Shown in pieces: positions 9,975 through 19,805 of a DNA stretch of 64,000 nucleotides (positions are counted from its first letter, which is position 1; each line of letters opens with the position of its first letter). Source of the stretch: Serratia sp. AKBS12 (GTDB taxonomy: Bacteria > Pseudomonadota > Gammaproteobacteria > Enterobacterales > Enterobacteriaceae); the NCBI RefSeq assembly GCF_024793895.1, contig NZ_JANUSB010000015.1, positions 868,001 to 932,000 on the forward strand. The letters run 5' to 3'. The notes below the pieces were generated by a model that saw only the letters and a program-made list of their open reading frames with translations, was not told where the DNA came from and ran no database searches. A program made the position numbers and the translations under genes.

Positions 9975-10283
9975 ATGAGCCGCGGAATAACTTTCTTCAG
10001 CCGCTTTGAGCAGGATATCGTGGCTGGGCGCAAAACCATCACTCTACGGGACGCCAGTGAATCGCACTTCCAGCCTGGGGAGGTCTTGCGCGTCAGCCGT
10101 CATGAGGACGGCGTGTTTTTCTGTCTGATTGAAGTGCTGTCGGTGACGCCAATCCGTCTGGACGCGTTGACCGAACAACACGCTAAACAGGAAAACATGC
10201 CGCTTGGCGAGCTGAAGCAGGTTATCAAGGAAATCTATCCGGGGTTGGACGAACTGTTTGTGATTGCCTTTATCAAACGCTAG
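9975..10283 (+). CDS. yqfB: N4-acetylcytidine amidohydrolase, ASCH domain (YqfB)
   Basis: A 102-residue ASCH-fold protein beginning [21 protein letters not shown]. coli YqfB removes the acetyl group from N4-acetylcytidine nucleosides. The catalytic stretch [16 protein letters not shown] contains the Lys and Thr needed in that enzyme, and [15 protein letters not shown] matches the C-terminal half. The ATG at 9975 is preferred over 9942 because the extra residues ([11 protein letters not shown]) are not part of the fold. It follows yebG by 39 bases and may share its SOS transcript. Confidence 0.9.
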   Translation: MSRGITFFSRFEQDIVAGRKTITLRDASESHFQPGEVLRVSRHEDGVFFCLIEVLSVTPIRLDALTEQHAKQENMPLGELKQVIKEIYPGLDELFVIAFIKR

Positions 10284-10351
10284 CCCATGGCTTGACCCGT
10301 TGTTCGCTGCGGGGCTGCCCCCGGATGGTGATAACCACAACGGGAGGTCAT

Positions 10352-10711
10352 ATGAACAAAACGAAATGGTCATGGATGGTCGCGCTGGTGGCGGTAGCTG
10401 GATTGACCGGTACGGCACAGGCGCAACAACTGCGTAGCGCCAAGGTTGCGCAATGCAGCGGCCTGCAGGCGGCGGACGTAGCTGCACAGGTAAAACGCGA
10501 TTTCTTGCAAAATCGCATTACGCGCTGGGATGCTGACAAAAAGCAACTGGGCACCGCAACACCGATTGTCTGGGTCAGTCCGGACGCCATCGTCGGCAAA
10601 GACAATGTCTGGCAGGTACCGCTAACGGTGCGTGGCAGCAAGATGGACAAAATCTACAACGTAACGCTCAACTGCAACCAGGGCGAAATCGCTTACAGCG
10701 TCGCGGAGTAA
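10352..10711 (+). CDS. yebF: Secreted protein YebF
   Basis: A 119-residue protein with a signal peptide (MNKTKWSWMVALVAVAGLTG...AQA, cleavage near residue 24). The mature domain has two cysteines (AQCSGL and LNCNQG) that pair in the YebF fold, plus VKRDFLQNRITRW and VPLTVRGSK. E. coli YebF is exported to the periplasm and then to the medium through porins. GGGAGG stands just upstream of the ATG at 10352, which decides the start over 10292. Confidence 0.9.
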   Translation: MNKTKWSWMVALVAVAGLTGTAQAQQLRSAKVAQCSGLQAADVAAQVKRDFLQNRITRWDADKKQLGTATPIVWVSPDAIVGKDNVWQVPLTVRGSKMDKIYNVTLNCNQGEIAYSVAE

Positions 10712-10919
10712 CTTCCTGCGATTACCGTAACCGCTATGCCAAGGGCGCCTGCGCGCCCTGATTATGACCGCACTTACTCCTCAGTGGAGCCGATCTCCGC
10801 CTGCGCAACACAAGTTTTCATCCCCATACGTAAGTTGACAAAAGATCCCCTAATCTGGTGGCTAACTGCGCGTGGCCTGGCAATGCCGTTACGCGCCGAC
10901 ATACTGGTGAGGAGCGACA

Positions 10920-11573
10920 ATGAAAAACAACTGGATGCAGCAGATTCAATCGATGTTGGGGCAGAAAGCCGGGGCAGCAGGCGGAAGTGAAGGCATCGGC
11001 AAGCTGTTGGCGCCCACCGCGCTGGGTGGTTTGGTCGGCGTACTGCTAGCCAACAAGTCGTCACGCAAACTGGTGGGCAAATTTGGCAAAAACGCGCTGA
11101 TTATCGGTGGTAGCGCCGCGGTGGGTGCAGTGATTTGGAACAAATACAAGGCGCGGGTCAAGGAAAGCCATCAGGATGAGCCGCAATACGGCAGCCAGAT
11201 TACACCGGTTGACCAACGCGCCAGGCGGTTGGTTCAGGCATTGGTGTTTGCTGCCAAGAGTGATGGCCATATTGATGCTGAAGAACGCCGCGCCATCGAC
11301 CATAGCCTGGAACAGCTGCAGGTAGGCGAAGAAGCGCAGGCCTGGGTGCAACAGGCGATCGATCAGCCGCTGAATCCGGATTTGATCGCGCAAAGCGTCA
11401 AAAACGAAGACGAAGCGCTGGAGGTGTACTACCTGAGTTGCATGGTTATCGACGTCGATCATTTTATGGAGCGCGGCTATCTGGATGCGCTGGCGCAGTC
11501 GCTGAAAATCCCGGCGGACGTCAAGCAGGGCATCGAAAGCGACGTGAACCAGAAAAAGCGCGAATTGGTCTAA
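10920..11573 (+). CDS. yebE: Inner-membrane protein YebE (DUF533, TerB-like)
   Basis: A 217-residue protein. The N-terminal part has a glycine-rich amphipathic or transmembrane segment (LLAPTALGGLVGVLLANKSS, then NALIIGGSAAVGAVIWNKYK). The C-terminal 110 residues form the TerB-like DUF533 domain (LVQALVFAAKSDGHIDAEER). E. coli yebE belongs to the Cpx envelope-stress regulon; no certain CpxR box was found here. GAGGAGCGACA precedes the ATG at 10920. Biochemical function is unknown. Confidence 0.9.
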   Translation: MKNNWMQQIQSMLGQKAGAAGGSEGIGKLLAPTALGGLVGVLLANKSSRKLVGKFGKNALIIGGSAAVGAVIWNKYKARVKESHQDEPQYGSQITPVDQRARRLVQALVFAAKSDGHIDAEERRAIDHSLEQLQVGEEAQAWVQQAIDQPLNPDLIAQSVKNEDEALEVYYLSCMVIDVDHFMERGYLDALAQSLKIPADVKQGIESDVNQKKRELV

Positions 11574-11643
11574 CCGTACCGCTTTTTATCCTAAAGAAAA
11601 CGTGCCACCCTTACAGTAATGTTTGTAAGCGGATGATTTAGTA

Positions 11644-13677
11644 ATGATGACACCTCCAAAAGCCGAGAAACGACCGTATCCTATCACCACGCACGGCGAT
11701 ACCCGTGTTGACGATTATTATTGGCTACGCGATGACGAACGCACCGATTCGCAGGTGCTGGACTACTTGCGGGCGGAGAATGCGTTCACCGAGGCCGCGT
11801 TGCAACCGCAGCAGGCGTTGCGCGAAGCGCTGTTTGAGGAAATGGTGGCACGTATTCCACAGCAAGAGCATTCGGTGCCGCACGTCCGCCATGGCTATCG
11901 TTACCAGACCCGTTACGAGCCGGGCAATGAATATGCGTTATACGTGCGCCAGCCAGCGGCTGAAACCGAGCAGTGGGAGATGCTGCTTGACTGCAATCAG
12001 CGGGCTGAAGGGCGGGAGTTTTATACCCTCGGCGGGCTGGAAGTCAGCCCGAACAATCAAGTCATGGCGCTGGCGGAGGACTTTTTGTCTCGTCGCCAGT
12101 ACGATATTCGATTCAAGTACCTGCAAGAACAGCGTTGGGCCGAGGAAGTGTTGGAAAATACCTCCGGCAGCTTTGAATGGGCCAACGATTCCGCCAGCGT
12201 CTATTACGTGCGCAAACATGCCAAAACGCTGCTGCCGTATCAGGTCTATCGCCATGTGATCGGCACCGACCCGTTGCTGGACGTGCTGATTTACGAAGAA
12301 ACCGACGACACTTTCTATGTCAGTCTGGAGAAGACTACCTCTGAACGCTATATCCTGATCCACCTCAGCAGTACTACCACCTCAGAAATACTGCTGCTGG
12401 ACGCCGACAGCGCTGAAACCATGCCGCAGCTGTTCGTGCCGCGCCGCAAGGATCATGAATACGGTCTCGATCACTATCATCAGCATTTTTATATTCGTTC
12501 CAATAAGGACGGCAAGAACTTTGGCCTGTATCAAAGCATTCAGCCAGACGAAGCGCAGTGGCAAACGCTGATCGCGCCGCGTGACGAGGTAATGCTGGAA
12601 GGCTTCAACCTGTTCCGCGACTGGCTGGTGGTTGAGGAGCGTGCAGCCGGCTTGACCCAACTGCGACAGATTCATTGGAACAGCGGCGAAGAAAAACGCA
12701 TTGCGTTCGACGACCCCACGTATGTCACCTGGCTGGCTTACAATCCGGAACCGGAAACCGCGCTGCTGCGCTATGGCTATTCGTCGATGACCACGCCGAC
12801 CACCTTATATCAGCTGGATCTCGACAGCGGCGAACGGGTGATGCTCAAACAGCAGGAAGTGAAGAACTTCACGCCGGAAAACTACCGCAGCGAGCGGGTA
12901 TGGGTAAAGGCGCGCGACGGGGTTGAGGTACCGGTATCGCTGGTGTACCGCGCAGACCGGTTTACACGTGCGGGCAATCCGCTGCTGGTTTATGGCTACG
13001 GCTCGTACGGCAGTAGCATGGACCCGGCATTCAGCGGCAGTCGCCTGAGCTTGCTGGATCGCGGTTTTGTCTTTGCGCTGGCGCACATTCGCGGCGGCGG
13101 CGAACTGGGGCAGCTATGGTATGAAGATGGCAAGCTGTTCAACAAGCAGAACACCTTTAATGATTTTATCGACGTCACCCACAGCCTGATAGAGCAGGGT
13201 TATGGCAATGCCGAACGGGTGTTTGCCATGGGCGGCAGCGCCGGTGGCCTGCTGATGGGTGCGGTGATCAACCAGGCGCCGACGCTATACCATGGTATCG
13301 TGGCGCAGGTTCCCTTCGTTGACGTGGTGACCACTATGCTTGATGAGTCCATTCCGCTGACCACCGGCGAATACGACGAATGGGGCAACCCCAACGAACA
13401 GCCCTATTACGATTACATCAAACAGTACAGCCCGTACGATCGGGTCAGCGCACAGGATTACCCGCATATGCTGGTAACCACCGGTTTGCATGATTCACAG
13501 GTGCAGTATTGGGAGCCGGCCAAGTGGGTAGCAAAACTGCGCGATCTGAAAACCGATAACCACCAGTTATTGCTGCACACCGACATGGATTCCGGGCATG
13601 GCGGTAAATCAGGCCGTTTCAAAGCCTACGAAGACATTGCGCTGGAGTACGCTTTCATCCTGTCGTTGGCAGAATAA
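11644..13677 (+). CDS. ptrB: Oligopeptidase B (protease II)
   Basis: A cytosolic serine peptidase of the prolyl-oligopeptidase family that cuts short peptides after Lys or Arg. The 677-residue chain has an N-terminal seven-bladed propeller (residues about 70-400, with [11 protein letters not shown] just before it) and a C-terminal alpha/beta hydrolase domain. The nucleophile lies in [12 protein letters not shown], the acid in [15 protein letters not shown] and the histidine in [13 protein letters not shown]. Acidic residues around [15 protein letters not shown] contribute P1 Arg/Lys selection. It is transcribed alone and is convergent with exoX. Confidence 0.96.
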   Translation: MMTPPKAEKRPYPITTHGDTRVDDYYWLRDDERTDSQVLDYLRAENAFTEAALQPQQALREALFEEMVARIPQQEHSVPHVRHGYRYQTRYEPGNEYALYVRQPAAETEQWEMLLDCNQRAEGREFYTLGGLEVSPNNQVMALAEDFLSRRQYDIRFKYLQEQRWAEEVLENTSGSFEWANDSASVYYVRKHAKTLLPYQVYRHVIGTDPLLDVLIYEETDDTFYVSLEKTTSERYILIHLSSTTTSEILLLDADSAETMPQLFVPRRKDHEYGLDHYHQHFYIRSNKDGKNFGLYQSIQPDEAQWQTLIAPRDEVMLEGFNLFRDWLVVEERAAGLTQLRQIHWNSGEEKRIAFDDPTYVTWLAYNPEPETALLRYGYSSMTTPTTLYQLDLDSGERVMLKQQEVKNFTPENYRSERVWVKARDGVEVPVSLVYRADRFTRAGNPLLVYGYGSYGSSMDPAFSGSRLSLLDRGFVFALAHIRGGGELGQLWYEDGKLFNKQNTFNDFIDVTHSLIEQGYGNAERVFAMGGSAGGLLMGAVINQAPTLYHGIVAQVPFVDVVTTMLDESIPLTTGEYDEWGNPNEQPYYDYIKQYSPYDRVSAQDYPHMLVTTGLHDSQVQYWEPAKWVAKLRDLKTDNHQLLLHTDMDSGHGGKSGRFKAYEDIALEYAFILSLAE

Positions 13678-13678
13678 C

Positions 13679-13703
13679 GCCAACGCTGGCAGCATGCGTT
13701 GGC
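13679..13703. terminator. Hairpin between convergent ptrB and exoX
   Basis: An 8-bp stem GCCAACGC/GCGTTGGC with a 9-base loop lies between the two stop codons. There is no long T-tract, so efficiency is uncertain. Confidence 0.55.
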
Positions 13704-13710
13704 CGCGCTT

Positions 13711-14379
13711 TTACCCCACCAGGTAGTACTTCAGCGTGTGCTTCATGTCTGGGCTGAGGTCGGCAATCGACTTCAGCATCCAGCGCAGATAGCCAGGATC
13801 TTCCTGGGCAATGCGATCGATGGGCTGGCCGCGATACTTACCGAACTTGAAGGTCTTCAACAGCACCGGCTGTTCGGTAATATTGGCCATTTCTTCCGCT
13901 GACCAGCCTGAATCCTTGATGATGCGCTGCAACAGTGCGGCGGTGACGTAGCAGTCGTACAGTGCGCGATGCGGATACAGGGTGGTGTCCTGTGGCAGTT
14001 GCACCTCGAGATTTAGCGCATAACGCAAATATTGGTTGCCGTATTTGATACCAGGGTAGAGTGTGCGTGCCAGCTTGACGGTACAGATCCAGCGGCCGTT
14101 CATTTCCGGCAAAACGCCGCGATCGAAAGCGGCATTGTGCGCCACGTAATATTCGCTCCCCATATAACGGCCGATAGCGACGGCGATGCGCGGCTTGTCT
14201 TCCACCATCGCCTCGGTGATATGGTGTATTGCCATCGCCTCGATGCCAATCGGACGGTCTGGGCAAACCAGATCGCTCATCGGATTGGCGAGCTGGCCAT
14301 CAATGATATCTATCGAGGCTACCTCGACAATACCGCCATCCAACCCGCAGGTTTCGGTATCTATTACTCGTAACGTCAT
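13711..14379 (-). CDS. exoX: Exodeoxyribonuclease X
   Basis: A 222-residue DnaQ-superfamily 3'-5' exonuclease used in mismatch repair and recombination. The DEDDh residues are visible: IDTETCGLDGG (motif I, D and E), AHNAAFDRGVLP (motif II) and PHRALYDCYVTAALL (motif III, with H and D). The C-terminal GKYRGQPIDRIAQEDPGYLRWM is the segment shared by ExoX proteins. The start is ATG at 14379. The gene is divergent from pip with 232 bases between. Confidence 0.95.
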   Translation of the reverse strand: MTLRVIDTETCGLDGGIVEVASIDIIDGQLANPMSDLVCPDRPIGIEAMAIHHITEAMVEDKPRIAVAIGRYMGSEYYVAHNAAFDRGVLPEMNGRWICTVKLARTLYPGIKYGNQYLRYALNLEVQLPQDTTLYPHRALYDCYVTAALLQRIIKDSGWSAEEMANITEQPVLLKTFKFGKYRGQPIDRIAQEDPGYLRWMLKSIADLSPDMKHTLKYYLVG

Positions 14380-14578
14380 GCTGTCCTCGCGAAATTTTCC
14401 CCATTAGCTTAACGGCAGCCAGCAGCGCTGCCAATCACCTTTTACCGCGTCGGAGCATCACGCAGTGGCGTAAAGTAAAGCAAGTCGTATTGATTTTAAG
14501 CAATCGAACGCGCCGGGTCTGCTATCGGTGGGAGTTTTGCGGTTTTGCCGTTGACCTGATGCAGCGCTTGGGCTTTGA

Positions 14579-15565
<987 letters not shown>

Positions 15566-15622
15566 TGCCAGCCCACAGGCGGTGAAGCAACGGGTGTCGT
15601 ATAGCGCGCCCGTCATTTACCG

Positions 15623-15853
15623 CTATTTCATTTTCGGTTCATAGGGTAGACGAGAAAACTTGTGTGACTCCATGCGATAGTGCGTCACGCGTTCGCGGAA
15701 GTAATCGCGCAAATGTGACGGCTGCTCGCGTTCCACCACCTCAGGGATCACCGGCATATTGTAGCGTTCTTTAAATGCTACGCCAGAGGCGGCCAAATCC
15801 ACGTTTACCTTATCCATTTCATCTTTGGAAAGCTCTGCCAGATTGTATCCCAC
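15623..15853 (-). CDS. holE: DNA polymerase III theta subunit
   Basis: A 76-residue protein, the same length as E. coli HolE, with [20 protein letters not shown] and [19 protein letters not shown], which bind and stabilise the epsilon proofreading subunit. It ends [10 protein letters not shown]. The start is GTG at 15853, with AAGGAG six bases upstream; the longer ATG reading from 15949 adds a non-conserved head and is rejected. The gene converges with pip. Confidence 0.95.
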   Translation of the reverse strand: MGYNLAELSKDEMDKVNVDLAASGVAFKERYNMPVIPEVVEREQPSHLRDYFRERVTHYRMESHKFSRLPYEPKMK

Positions 15854-16217
15854 GCTGTTCTCCTTACTGTTACCGCATGCAAACAGCGCAGAAGGTAATC
15901 CACTCCAGGGCGCTTGGCAAGTCTGGAAAAGCACGAAGAATAGCGGCATTCATACACGGCCGTTATCCTTGTCATCATATTGCCGCAATTTATTTATTAA
16001 TTTAAATAAGAATGATTCGTTTTTAATTAAATTCGGAGATGTAAATGGTTATCATATTTATTAGCATAATTGTCGGTTGGTTTATTTTATCTTTTTGATA
16101 TTTAAAGTATTAAAAATTAATTCACCAGGAATGTAAATCAACTGTTTTTATTCTGTTCTTCTCAAGGCATAATGCGGAAAATTTAAAGAATGACCTGCAA
16201 AAATAAAAGGAAAACGT

Positions 16218-16736
16218 ATGCTGACGCAAGAAATGGCAAAACAGTTAAATGAACAGCTCAACCTGGAATTTTATTCTGCCAACCTGTATCTGCAAATGAG
16301 CGCATGGTGCAGCGACAAAGGTTTCGAGGGCGCTGCGGCCTTTTTGAAGGAACACTCTCAGGAAGAGATGCAGCATATGCAGCGTCTGTTTGATTACCTG
16401 AGCGATACCGGTTCGCTGCCGTTGCTGGGCACCATTGCGGCACCACCAATCGAGTTTGCATCGCTGGCCGACGTGTTCCAGCAAACCTATGAGCATGAAC
16501 AGCTGATCACCCGTCAGATCAACGAACTGGCGCATGTGGCAATGACCACCCGTGACTACTCTACCTTCAACTTCCTGCAATGGTACGTCGCCGAACAGCA
16601 CGAAGAAGAGAAACTGTTCAAATCGGTGCTGGATAAACTGGCTCTGGTTGGTAACAGCGGTAAGGCATTGTTCTTCATCGATAAAGACTTGAAGAAAATG
16701 GGTGCCGCAGCCGAAGGCAATCACGGCCAGGCCTGA
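16218..16736 (+). CDS. ftnA: Non-heme ferritin
   Basis: An iron-storage ferritin subunit (172 residues, 24-mer cage). The four-helix bundle carries ferroxidase residues: Glu in LNLEFYSAN, Glu/His in [13 protein letters not shown], Glu in [13 protein letters not shown], and Gln/Glu in [11 protein letters not shown]. The C-terminus [11 protein letters not shown] is a few residues longer than in E. coli FtnA. The 5' region is very AT-rich. AAAAGGAAA precedes the ATG, and a strong terminator follows. Confidence 0.96.
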   Translation: MLTQEMAKQLNEQLNLEFYSANLYLQMSAWCSDKGFEGAAAFLKEHSQEEMQHMQRLFDYLSDTGSLPLLGTIAAPPIEFASLADVFQQTYEHEQLITRQINELAHVAMTTRDYSTFNFLQWYVAEQHEEEKLFKSVLDKLALVGNSGKALFFIDKDLKKMGAAAEGNHGQA

Positions 16737-16752
16737 TCGGGCGGCCAGTCAA

Positions 16753-16790
16753 AAAAAACCGCGTTTCTGTTCGCAGAGCGCGGTTTTTTT
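16753..16790 (+). terminator. Rho-independent terminator of ftnA
   Basis: A long hairpin AAAACCGCG/CGCGGTTTT, with an inner stem around a TTCG loop, ends in seven T residues. Confidence 0.93.
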
Positions 16791-16960
16791 ATACCCTGCA
16801 TTTAGCCGGGTTACCCAGCGATACGTGCTACGAGATCGTAAAATGGCAGTGATGCGCTCGACTTGCTGCGGGGGCGTGGTTATCATTTGTCCCGCTATGT
16901 TACAGGGATGGCCTCGATTCTGACCCTGTTTACCTCATCATTTACATTAAGGACGCCGTT

Positions 16961-17344
16961 ATGATCGGTAAAATTCGTTCCTCTTATCGCCTGCTTTCCA
17001 CGCTGTTGGTGTTGTTTGTCGGCCTGTCATCGCAGCAGGCATTGGCTCATGCGCATCTGAAAGTGCAGACGCCGGCCGCAGACGCCGCCGTCAGCCCGGC
17101 GCCACAGGCGCTAACCCTCAGTTTCTCTGAAGGCATTGAACCCAACTTCAGCGGTGTGAAAATCACCGGGCCAGATAACGGTGAAGTGAAAACCGGTAAA
17201 CTGAATCTTGATCCCAACAATAATACCCAGCTTAACGTGCCAATCGAAGGCCAGTTGCCGGCCGGAAAATATCAGGTTAACTGGCACGTGGTGTCGGTTG
17301 ATGGCCACAAAACCAAAGGTCAATACAGCTTCACCGTAAAATAA
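16961..17344 (+). CDS. yobA: Periplasmic copper-binding protein YobA (CopC family)
   Basis: A 127-residue protein with a signal peptide cleaved after QQALA, giving a mature N-terminus HAHLKVQTPA. An N-terminal His followed by a second His near VDGHKTKG is the Cu(II) site of CopC proteins. The beta-sandwich domain fills the rest (LSFSEGIEPNFSGVKI). It is the first gene of yobA-yebZ-yebY, three bases before yebZ, and has AAGGA upstream. The likely role is copper handling or uptake together with CopD-like YebZ. Confidence 0.92.
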   Translation: MIGKIRSSYRLLSTLLVLFVGLSSQQALAHAHLKVQTPAADAAVSPAPQALTLSFSEGIEPNFSGVKITGPDNGEVKTGKLNLDPNNNTQLNVPIEGQLPAGKYQVNWHVVSVDGHKTKGQYSFTVK

Positions 17345-17347
17345 CCA

Positions 17348-18229
17348 ATGACATTAGCGACTCTGTTTGTCCTGTGTCGCTTGGTGCACTTTGTGGCGGT
17401 GATGCTGATGTTTGGCATCAGCCTGTTCACCGCCTTGTTGTCGCCACAGCGCCTTGCTCCATTACTTTCCCGCGATGCACGCCCACTACTGATCGTCTCG
17501 ACGCTCACTGCCGCGCTTTCGGCGCTGGCGATGGTGGCGGTACAGGCCGGGCAGATGGGCGACGGTTGGGCAGATACCTACCGGCCCGAGATTTGGTTAG
17601 CGGTGCTTGGCACCACGTTCGGCGACATATGGCGCTGGCATATCGGCTTGGCATTGCTGTCGCTGCTGGCGCTGTGGTTGCCGGCCAGGTGGCGCAATGT
17701 GGCCTGCGCAATCCTCAGTCTGTTGCTGTTGGCCAGCATGGCGTTGATTGGCCACGCCGCGATGCATGACGGTGCGCTAGGGGTATTGCATCGTTCCAAT
17801 CATGTACTGCATTTGTTGGCGGCCGGTTATTGGTTTGGGAGCCTGTTGCCGCTATTGCTGTGCCTGCGTTATTTGCAACAACCGCAATGGCGGGCCGACG
17901 CCATCATCACCCTGATTCGCTTTTCCCGCTGGGGACACCTCGCGGTAATAGTGGTGGTCGTCACCGGCGTGATCAACAGCCTGATTATTCTTGGCGGTTG
18001 GCCGCTTAATCTGGCATTGCCGTATCAGCGCCTGCTGCTGTTTAAAATTGCGCTGGTGGCGCTGATGGTGGTAGTCGCGCTGGCCAATCGTTATGCGGTG
18101 GTGCCGGCGATGGGTCGCATGCCAAAGCTGGCGCAGCGCGGTTTGCTACTGGCCTGCTGGATCGAGATTGTCTTGGGGGCTGTGGTGCTGTGGCTGGTCA
18201 GTTTGTTTGCAACCTATGCGCCGAAATGA
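17348..18229 (+). CDS. yebZ: CopD-family inner-membrane copper transport protein YebZ
   Basis: A 293-residue polytopic membrane protein with about eight hydrophobic segments, starting MTLATLFVLCRLVHFVAVML. Conserved features of the CopD domain include RLVHFVAV, IGHAAMHDG and LHRSNHVLHLLAAGYWFGSLLP with histidines placed in the membrane. It lies directly after the CopC homologue, the usual pairing; fused CopCD proteins exist elsewhere, which supports a joint function. Confidence 0.9.
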   Translation: MTLATLFVLCRLVHFVAVMLMFGISLFTALLSPQRLAPLLSRDARPLLIVSTLTAALSALAMVAVQAGQMGDGWADTYRPEIWLAVLGTTFGDIWRWHIGLALLSLLALWLPARWRNVACAILSLLLLASMALIGHAAMHDGALGVLHRSNHVLHLLAAGYWFGSLLPLLLCLRYLQQPQWRADAIITLIRFSRWGHLAVIVVVVTGVINSLIILGGWPLNLALPYQRLLLFKIALVALMVVVALANRYAVVPAMGRMPKLAQRGLLLACWIEIVLGAVVLWLVSLFATYAPK

Positions 18230-18298
18230 GACTGCCGCTTGCGGCAGGCCCCCGAATTGCGGGAAAATTGCCTCAAGGCATCACCTTAGGGTCATATT

Positions 18299-18640
18299 AT
18301 GAAACGTGCATTACTTGGCATCATGCTGCTGGGCAGCGTTACCGGCGCGTTGGCGTCAGAAGGGCTGGAAAACGTCACCAAGCTGGAGTTCGGCAAACAG
18401 TGGGCGTTTACCAAAGAAGAAGTGACATTGCAGTGCCGCAAGGGTGGGGCGCTATTTGTTCTCAACAACAGCACGTTGATGCAGTATCCACTCAACGATG
18501 TGGCAGAGGCACAGGTGAAATCAGGCCAGCAACGCGCACAGCCGCTGGAGATGATATTGCTGGATGACGCTGCCAACCCTGGTCACAAGATGAGCGTGGC
18601 ACCTTTTCGTGCTCGCGCAGAAACGCTCTGTGCCCGATGA
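18299..18640 (+). CDS. yebY: DUF2511 protein YebY
   Basis: A 113-residue exported protein: signal peptide MKRALLGIMLLGSVTGALAS, then FGKQWAFTKEEVTLQCRKGG and LMQYPLNDVAEAQ, matching E. coli YebY. Two cysteines (LQCRKGG and ETLCAR) could form a disulfide. It completes the yobA-yebZ-yebY copper-associated operon; its own function is not established. It lies just upstream of sdsR, the conserved enterobacterial neighbour. Confidence 0.9.
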   Translation: MKRALLGIMLLGSVTGALASEGLENVTKLEFGKQWAFTKEEVTLQCRKGGALFVLNNSTLMQYPLNDVAEAQVKSGQQRAQPLEMILLDDAANPGHKMSVAPFRARAETLCAR

Positions 18641-18759
18641 TCCGCGTTAAGCGTCCATCTAATCAACAGGTTAACCCGTGAAGGCAGCAGGCAAAGAAAT
18701 GGTTTCTGCCGTGAACTATCACTTGCCGTGTGCATGGCTGGCAAAAATAGCGCTGTAAG

Positions 18760-18769
18760 CTACTCTTAA
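18760..18769 (+). promoter_or_regulatory. Sigma-S type -10 element of sdsR
   Basis: CTACTCTTAA is close to the sigma-S consensus CTATACTTAA and stands just upstream of the presumed 5' end of the SdsR RNA. In E. coli and Salmonella sdsR transcription depends strongly on sigma-S. Confidence 0.65.
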
Positions 18770-18775
18770 AGTGCA

Positions 18776-18879
18776 TGGCTCAACAAGCCCTGCATTAAAT
18801 GCCAACTTTTAGCGCACGGCTCTCTCCCAAGAGCCATTTCCCTAGACCGAATATAGGAATCGTATTCGGTCTTTTTTTA
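18776..18879 (+). ncRNA. sdsR: Small regulatory RNA SdsR (RyeB)
   Basis: The segment with GCATTAAATGCCAACTTTTA, AGCGCACGGCTCTCTCCCAA and GAGCCATTTCCCTAGACCGA matches the enterobacterial Hfq/ProQ-bound SdsR RNA nearly base for base as I remember it. The RNA ends in a 10-bp terminator stem AGACCGAATA/TATTCGGTCT (18844-18872) followed by seven T. It lies downstream of yebY, as in E. coli. SdsR represses outer-membrane protein and mutS mRNAs in related species. The antisense RNA RyeA would be read from the other strand; its promoter region may have been displaced by the adjacent insertion. The 5' end is estimated from the -10 element. Confidence 0.93.
18862..18875. repeat. Attachment-core copy 1, in the sdsR terminator
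   Basis: GTATTCGGTCTTTT forms the right arm and U-tract of the sdsR terminator. The same 14-mer recurs at 18945. The 3' end of sdsR/ryeA is a known insertion hot spot for horizontally acquired DNA in Salmonella, so this copy is read as the junction that preserves sdsR. Confidence 0.7.
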
Positions 18880-18944
18880 TCTTGTTGATTTTTAAGGTTT
18901 TATTTTCGATTGTCCGAAGATGTCCGAATTTCGTCCGAATTTCT

Positions 18945-18958
18945 GTATTCGGTCTTTT
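18945..18958. repeat. Attachment-core copy 2, next to the integrase fragment
   Basis: An exact 14-base repeat of the sdsR terminator end, 83 bases downstream of copy 1, overlapping the stop codon of the integrase fragment. Between the copies lie three GTCCGAA repeats (about 18911-18940) that look like integrase arm sites. Confidence 0.65.
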
Positions 18959-19388
18959 ATAACATCACGTACTCTTTCCCCCGTGAATCCAGGTATTTTC
19001 CCGTCATTGCTTCGGATTTATGTCCTAATAGCTTCTGAGCAAATTCCTTTCCTTTTTCCCGCTCATACAGCCGGCCGGCAAGGCTCCGGATCTCATGGAA
19101 CGTTGGCGGGCTATCTGCAAACTCAATCCCGGCAGTCCGCCGCGCCGTGACAAATTTTTTCGTCAACCCATCAGGGTGAAGCGAGCCATCAGGGCTGTTT
19201 TTGCGAATGCCGGCGCTGATCATGAAATCGGTGGTACTGGCCAGTCGGCAACGGTCTATCACCGCGCGCAGTTGCAGGCCGGTGGCCGCGAGTTCAAGAT
19301 CCAGTGGTAGCGACAACCTGGCGCCGCCTTTCCCCTGCTCGAGCTGCAGACGTCCCTCGGTGACGTTGTCGAACCGCATTAGAGCGAC
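18957..19388 (-). pseudogene. Phage integrase (tyrosine recombinase), C-terminal remnant
   Basis: About 142 residues of a tyrosine recombinase catalytic domain remain. ALMRFDNVTEGRLQLEQ is the start of the catalytic core, TFHEIRSLAGRLYEREKG carries the H-x-x-R box, LLGHKSEAMTGKYLDSRG carries the second His, and the Tyr is in GKYLD. The N-terminal arm-binding and core-binding domains are missing: upstream the frame continues into transposase sequence. The gene ends at the att-like repeat, the normal place for an integrase of an element inserted at sdsR. Confidence 0.85.
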
Positions 19389-19783
19389 GTCCGTAACAAT
19401 GATAACTCTGGCCTGCAGATTTACTGCACTGGCAAGGGCATCAAGGAAAGCCTGTTGTATCAGCGCGTTCTGTTGCTTTTCTGTGGGAACTATCCAGCTT
19501 AACAAGGGGATTGAGCGGCCGTCGCAAATCAGACTGGCGCGAAGTACATGATGCTCCTGAGATGGATAGTGGCATGTTCAGAGAGAGTCAGGCAGTGTTG
19601 TAGCCACTCGGCAGGCAGATGTTCCGCAAACATCTGAGCTGAAGGTGGTGGCATAAGGGGATGGTCGCTGAACTCGAGCAGGTCATTGAGAAGTGGCATA
19701 AGAAAACGGCTCCCTGTAGTGGAAGCCGTTATAGTGCCGCAGTTTAAGGATCGGTCAACCGATCTTTAACCGATCGGCATTGC
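19386..19783 (-). mobile_element. IS4-family insertion sequence remnant
   Basis: On the minus strand the outer end has AATGCCGATCGGTTAAAGAT and then GGTTGACCGATCC, like the end of IS4 as I remember it. A 56-codon ORF (19529-19699) starts MPLLNDLLEF and contains EHLPAEWLQHCLTLSEHATI, typical of IS4-type transposase N-termini. Sequence then jumps, by an internal deletion with a frame change, to a middle fragment LRASLICDGRSIPLLSWIVP followed by TEKQQNALIQQAFLDAL and VIIVTD, which runs straight into the integrase remnant. Most of the transposase, including its C-terminal catalytic part and the other terminal repeat, is absent. Confidence 0.65.
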
Positions 19784-19805
19784 GCGCGCAGCGGGCTTTT
19801 ATGGT

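Noticed and set aside
15950-16217. Fur box upstream of ftnA
   Set aside because: The best candidate near 16005 matches only about half of the consensus positions, no better than expected in such AT-rich sequence.
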